Source: Paenibacillus tyrphae (GTDB lineage: Bacteria; Bacillota; Bacilli; Paenibacillales; NBRC-103111). From it: a stretch of DNA of 64,000 bases. This document shows, piece after piece, positions 60,764 to 64,000 of the stretch. Position numbers and translations under genes: made by a program. Every line of letters begins with the position of its first letter. The first letter of the stretch is position 1. Location of the stretch: assembly GCF_000722545.1 (NCBI RefSeq), contig NZ_JNVM01000033.1:62001-126000 (forward strand). Direction: 5' to 3'. The notes under the pieces were generated by a model. It was given only the letters and a program-made list of their open reading frames with translations. It was not told where the DNA came from and did no database searches.

Positions 60764-61405
60764 CTAGGCTTTTCTGCGCATCAGCGAAACGATCAGAGCT
60801 GCGGCTCCGAGCACAACGCCCGCGATGGACAAGTACAGCGGCGTTTGGGACGCGGCTGGAGCTTCGGACGCAGCCTTATCCGCCGCCGGTGCCGCAGGCG
60901 TCGTCGTATGGCCGTGGCTGTCCGCTCCGGCTCCGGCCGGTTTCGCGTTCACTTTCGTCACGGAAGCCGGTTTGTCCGAGCCGTCGGCGCCGACCCATTC
61001 GACGACACTGCCGTCTTTATAGGTCTGGTAAGCCTTCCACGTAATCGCTGTAGCAGTATCGGCTACTTTACCCTGCATGTAAAACTCGCCGAATTCCGTG
61101 GCGCCCAAGCCTTCGCCGGTAGCTGTCCATATTACGCCGGTAATTTTATTGTTCGCATCCTTCGTCAGCTCGTATTTCCAGCCCGGCTTCGGCTCGAAAC
61201 GGGAGATCGATACGGAGTCGAGCGGAAACTTCACTTCGACTTTTACCGTCGGAATGTCTTTCTCTGTCGGCACCCGAACGGCAAATTTCTCATAGCTTCC
61301 CTGCGTCGTCTCTTTCGGCAGTACCGTCACATGCGCGCTAGCGAAGCCTCCTCCAAGCATGGAAGCAAGCAGTCCGAGCGCGAGTGCAAAATGCAACTTT
61401 TTCAT
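60764..61405 (-). CDS. ycnI: YcnI-family copper-binding protein
   Basis: The 213-residue product has a signal peptide that should be cut before His in FASA-HVTVLPKE, giving the N-terminal His of the YcnI (DUF1775) mono-histidine brace. The domain (GSYEKFAVRVPTEKDIPT ... GWKYELTKD ... ATEFGEFYMQGKV) spans about 24-145. An Ala/Pro-rich linker with an SHGHT patch follows, then a C-terminal membrane anchor (LYLSIAGVVLGAAALIVSL) and MRRKA. In B. subtilis ycnI sits with copper genes ycnJ and ycnK; here neither is adjacent. Confidence 0.9.
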   Translation of the reverse strand: MKKLHFALALGLLASMLGGGFASAHVTVLPKETTQGSYEKFAVRVPTEKDIPTVKVEVKFPLDSVSISRFEPKPGWKYELTKDANNKITGVIWTATGEGLGATEFGEFYMQGKVADTATAITWKAYQTYKDGSVVEWVGADGSDKPASVTKVNAKPAGAGADSHGHTTTPAAPAADKAASEAPAASQTPLYLSIAGVVLGAAALIVSLMRRKA

Positions 61406-61492
61406 TAATAAAAGCCCCTTTCTCTTTAAGCGATCAGTTTACCCTACTGTACTTTATCGTAAACCGCTTATTGAAAGAATGGCTCGACCGGG

Positions 61493-62170
61493 CTATTTCC
61501 CGCCTTGTTTTTGTCCGATCTGTGTCAATCCGTGACGTACCGCATAAGCGGTCAGCTGCACCCGGTTGTCCAGCGCCAGTTTGGATAAAATGTTCTTGAT
61601 ATGGTTCTTGACCGTGTTCTCCGTAATAATCAGCGTCTCGGCGATCTGGCGGTTGCTCTGCCCGCTGGCGACGCAGCTAAGAATCTCGCATTCGCGCTGG
61701 GAAAGCACGCCCGGCCCGATGTCGCTTGCCGCGGATTCGCCGGCCGAACGGAACGAATGAAACAGCCGGTCCGCCATGCCGCGGGAAATTTCGCTGTTCT
61801 CGTCGAGCAAGCCGCGCAAGTAAGCGATCCAGTCGTCGGGGTCCATGTTTTTGAGCAGGTAACCCTGCGCCCCATGCCTTACAGCCGTAAACAGATCGGC
61901 CACGTCGTCGGACACGGTGAGCATGACGATGCGGATGTGCGGATACAGCTGTTTAATCCGCTTGGTCGCTTCAAGGCCGCTCATTTCTGGCATCTGAATG
62001 TCCATCAGCACCAGATCCGGCAGCAGTCGTCCGCACAGCTCGACGGCCTCGGCGCCGCTGCGTGCTTCCCCTACCCATTCGAAGCCTGCCTCCCCGTCGA
62101 TCAGCGAACGGATGGCGCGACGGGCTAACGGATGATCGTCCGCAATCAGCACCCGGTAATTCATCATCAC
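61493..62170 (-). CDS. NarL/LuxR-family response regulator (LiaR-like)
   Basis: The 225-residue product has a receiver domain (VLIADDHPLARRA, phospho-acceptor in LVLMDIQMPEMSG, YLLKNMDPDDW) and a LuxR-type helix-turn-helix (LSQRECEILSCVASGQSNRQIAETLIITENTVKNHIKNILSKL). GGAGGTG precedes GTG 62170, which overlaps the kinase stop codon by 4 nt (GTGA); in-frame ATGs follow one and two codons later. It is the partner of the upstream kinase. Confidence 0.93.
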   Translation of the reverse strand: MMMNYRVLIADDHPLARRAIRSLIDGEAGFEWVGEARSGAEAVELCGRLLPDLVLMDIQMPEMSGLEATKRIKQLYPHIRIVMLTVSDDVADLFTAVRHGAQGYLLKNMDPDDWIAYLRGLLDENSEISRGMADRLFHSFRSAGESAASDIGPGVLSQRECEILSCVASGQSNRQIAETLIITENTVKNHIKNILSKLALDNRVQLTAYAVRHGLTQIGQKQGGK

Positions 62171-62982
62171 AGCTTCACCTCCCGCAGCGGTCCGGTAACG
62201 ATCAGCTCCAGCCCCTGCCCTTCCTGCGCTCGGATTTCCAGCTCCGCCCCCAGCTCCTGCGCCCGTTTGCGCATAATCGATACCCCGTACCGGTTCGGCC
62301 GCTGTCCGACATCGCCTTCCATGCCTTTACCGTCATCGGCAATGCGCAGTCTCCAGCTTCGCCCGTCCTGCGTCGGACCAAGCTCCACCTCCGCGTGATC
62401 CGCGTACGAATGCTTGCGGATGTTCGTGAACGCCTCCCGGATAATGGAGAACAAAGGCACCTCCGCCGATGGGGATATTCCTTCCTCAGGAACCGTGATC
62501 CGGTGGTTGACGGCAATGCCGCTCATGCCGCTCCATTCCTCCAGCCATGTCCGCAGGCGCGAGCCGAAATCGGCTCCCTCCTCCGGCGCCGTCCGCAGGT
62601 TGAAGATCGCCTGCCGCAGATGGTGGTCGATTTCGGATACAGCTGAGCGCGCCTCCTCGATCTGCCCTTTCTTTAGCTGTACGTTCAGGAAAAACAAAAT
62701 TTGCGCGATATTGTCGTGCAGCTCCTGAGCGAGCCGCTCGCGCTCCTCGTATACCGCCCGCTTCGATTGCTCGACGGCCAGCTTCGCGTTCATGGCTTCG
62801 ATGCGGTTGAACATCCAATTGCCGAACAAGAACGACAGCAGCAGCGTAAGCAGCGTCATGTAGAAATTGCCCGTCTCCATAGACAGCACGTCCAGCAGAA
62901 AGTCGTGGCGTATATACTCGAATCCCCCAATGACCAGAGGCGGAAGCAGAATCGTCAATATTTTTAGCTTGCGCATCGACAT
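62167..62982 (-). CDS. NarX/LiaS-type sensor histidine kinase
   Basis: The 271-residue kinase has two membrane helices near the start (about 8-28 and 40-58) with almost no extracellular loop, so it is an intramembrane-sensing kinase. The HisKA_3 phospho-acceptor is ERERLAQELHDNIAQIL (His near 90). The ATPase part has AFTNIRKHSYA and the G box IADDGKGMEG. AAAGGCG precedes ATG 62982. Confidence 0.92.
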   Translation of the reverse strand: MSMRKLKILTILLPPLVIGGFEYIRHDFLLDVLSMETGNFYMTLLTLLLSFLFGNWMFNRIEAMNAKLAVEQSKRAVYEERERLAQELHDNIAQILFFLNVQLKKGQIEEARSAVSEIDHHLRQAIFNLRTAPEEGADFGSRLRTWLEEWSGMSGIAVNHRITVPEEGISPSAEVPLFSIIREAFTNIRKHSYADHAEVELGPTQDGRSWRLRIADDGKGMEGDVGQRPNRYGVSIMRKRAQELGAELEIRAQEGQGLELIVTGPLREVKL

Positions 62983-63069
62983 AAAATCTTTCCATCGCCT
63001 TTCTTCCTATATTAACCTGTCGCCGTTCCGTATCCATTATATACCGATCGGCCGCAAGCTTCGAGTAAA

Positions 63070-63113
63070 TAAAAATAGTCCCAGACCAGTTCGAGTCACC
63101 GGCGGGGACCATT
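63070..63113 (-). terminator. Terminator of the XRE regulator gene
   Basis: AAATGGTCCC pairs with GGGACTATTT (one G-U pair) on the minus strand, followed by TTTATTT. Confidence 0.6.
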
Positions 63114-63142
63114 TTTCTCATTTATTTGTCCGATAAGTCCGT

Positions 63143-63484
63143 TTAACACCTTTTTTCGTCTTGCCCTCCCGGAATTAAATTTATAATTTGCAAAATCCTC
63201 CGCTTATCTTCCGTACTCCTACATTCAAGTGTAGCGAGGATAGCCGCTGTAATTTCTTCGTCCTCTGTATCAGGAGCATTGAATCTAAAAAGTTCTTGTA
63301 ACTCCACATCTAAAGCCTGCGCTATCTTTTCCAGGTTTCGCAGGGTGATATTCCTTTCCCCGCGTTCCATTCCTCCAATATATACGTAGTGCAGATCCGC
63401 TTTTTCTGCCAAAGCCTCTTGTGAAAGTCCTTTTAACTTTCGAATCGCTTTTATTCTTGCACCTGTCTTCTGTAGAACATTCAC
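63143..63484 (-). CDS. XRE-family transcription regulator
   Basis: The 113-residue product has a SinR/phage-repressor-type helix-turn-helix in its first 62 residues (TGARIKAIRKLKGLSQEALAEKADLHYVYIGGMERGERNI ... LEKIAQALDVELQELF). A C-terminal helical tail (TEDKRRILQIINLIP) may dimerise. The start is taken as GTG 63484 with AGGGGGGTG at 9 nt; an in-frame TTG at 63529 has no ribosome site. It is divergent from the micropeptide gene, with a 9-bp inverted repeat between them. Confidence 0.85.
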   Translation of the reverse strand: MNVLQKTGARIKAIRKLKGLSQEALAEKADLHYVYIGGMERGERNITLRNLEKIAQALDVELQELFRFNAPDTEDEEITAAILATLECRSTEDKRRILQIINLIPGGQDEKRC

Positions 63485-63544
63485 AGTAGTCCACACCCCC
63501 CTGTAGGTTAGTGTAGACAAAACATTCAAGCCGGATAATGATCA

Positions 63545-63571
63545 TATAAGTTTTAATTATTGAAACTTATA
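63545..63571. promoter_or_regulatory. Operator-like inverted repeat
   Basis: TATAAGTTT (63545-63553), 9 nt, AAACTTATA (63563-63571): a perfect 9-bp inverted repeat overlapping the -35 box of the micropeptide promoter. It fits the binding site of a dimeric XRE repressor. Confidence 0.6.
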
Positions 63572-63589
63572 GGTTTTATATTTTATAAT
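63560..63589 (+). promoter_or_regulatory. Promoter of the micropeptide gene
   Basis: TTGAAA, 18 nt, TATAAT, 45 nt upstream of the start codon. Confidence 0.7.
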
Positions 63590-63634
63590 TTGGTAGAAAA
63601 TGTTTGGGGAAACAAAGGAGTGAACCCAATTAAG

Positions 63635-63766
63635 ATGAAAAGAAGAATGGCGCTGCTTGAACTTATCAAACATTTTTTCTGCTTCTTAGCACATATTTTT
63701 ATTTTGGGGTATCTGGTTTTGGTCTTCCTTTCTGTAATCGAATTGGTCTCTAAAATACTACGTTAA
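63635..63766 (+). CDS. Membrane micropeptide, 43 aa
   Basis: The product MKRRMALLELIKHFFCFLAH ... has a basic start and one long hydrophobic helix (about 12-38), ending SKILR. AAAGGAG lies about 12 nt before ATG 63635, and a good promoter precedes it, so it looks expressed. A GTG seven codons upstream is possible but overlaps the ribosome site. The type (short, single membrane helix, next to an XRE repressor) recalls type I toxins, signal-peptide precursors or small membrane regulators; none can be chosen from sequence. Confidence 0.6.
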   Translation: MKRRMALLELIKHFFCFLAHIFILGYLVLVFLSVIELVSKILR

Positions 63767-63814
63767 AAATTAGACTATAAATGGGGAATCGCTATCAAAT
63801 ATAATCATGATATT

Positions 63815-63862
63815 AAAAAAGGACGATCCCGCGGCTTTAGTTCCGCCCCTGGGATCGTCCTC
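63815..63862 (-). terminator. Terminator of the sugar-binding protein gene
   Basis: AGGACGATCCC pairs with GGGATCGTCCT on the minus strand, followed by TTTTTTA. Confidence 0.85.
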
Positions 63863-63901
63863 TTTCCTTATAAAGCGTTTCTTTTAGCTAAACGCTGTGC
63901 C

Positions 63902-64000
63902 TTACTTTTTCGTAACAAGCTCCAAATCGACAGGGATCGAAGCTTCCACTTTCTCGCCTTTCGATACCTTCACGGCCGTTTTTACGGCCACATCACCGAT
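63902..64000 (-). CDS. 3' end of a sugar ABC transporter substrate-binding protein gene
   Basis: Only the last 32 codons are inside the window, ending at TAA 63902. They read IGDVAVKTAVKVSKGEKV ... SIPVDLELVTKK, the typical end of RbsB/periplasmic-binding-protein-type sugar carriers (KGEKVE..IPVDLELVTK). The rest of the gene lies to the right, so the sugar and signal peptide cannot be judged. Confidence 0.75.
   Translation of the reverse strand: MGDVAVKTAVKVSKGEKVEASIPVDLELVTKK

Overview
The window reads as chromosome of a spore-forming, low-to-mid GC Gram-positive of the Paenibacillus group (Paenibacillaceae). Evidence: strong GGAGG ribosome sites, many TTG starts, sporulation and germination genes (gerE, gerM, a cortex-type amidase), a SAM-I (S-box) riboswitch on metNIQ, GlpP antitermination of glpD, and the Bacillus-type order ysoA-tig-clp-lonB-lonA-engB. 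No rRNA, tRNA, CRISPR array, transposase or integrase was seen.

Layout. 1-5.4 kb: a partial unknown gene, an RND exporter and a secreted stalk-domain protein. 5.4-19.6 kb: a protein quality-control block on the minus strand (ysoA, tig, clpP, clpX, lonB, lonA, engB), with ispG and islands carrying an amidase, a polysaccharide deacetylase and a P450. 19.8-31 kb: asnB, rdgB-rph-gerM, a diguanylate cyclase with a PgpA-family gene, a glycoside-hydrolase-like protein, a Ger(x)C-like lipoprotein pair, and an MBL/methyltransferase pair. 31-36.4 kb: a ROK regulator, a non-coding stretch with a degenerate 14-nt tandem repeat, and a two-gene operon of DGQHR (DndB-like) proteins with a palindrome in front. 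36.5-41.4 kb: the glycerol-3-phosphate locus glpK (pseudogene), glpD and glpP, then an alpha/beta hydrolase. 41.7-45 kb: RNase J and a lipoprotein. 45.2-48.6 kb: an accessory region with a two-gene retropepsin operon, a decapitated gerE copy, an AT-rich gene for a coiled-coil membrane protein, and an intact gerE; the two gerE copies lie in direct repeats that bracket the AT-rich gene. 48.7-56.5 kb: GH38 alpha-mannosidase with a GntR/LacI-hybrid regulator, then metQ-metI-metN behind its riboswitch. 56.6-63 kb: two two-component systems, a DedA protein, a methyltransferase, MscL and YcnI. 63.1-64 kb: an XRE regulator divergent from a tiny membrane peptide with an operator-like inverted repeat between them, then the 3' end of a sugar-binding protein gene.

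Most interesting points: (1) the gerE duplication around a foreign-looking membrane protein gene; (2) the orphan DGQHR pair, without any dnd or dpd modification genes nearby; (3) glpK broken by a roughly 32-bp deletion plus a nonsense codon, while glpD, its leader terminator and glpP look intact; (4) the XRE/micropeptide switch at the right edge. All functional statements come from reading the sequence and from remembered family features; no database search was run.
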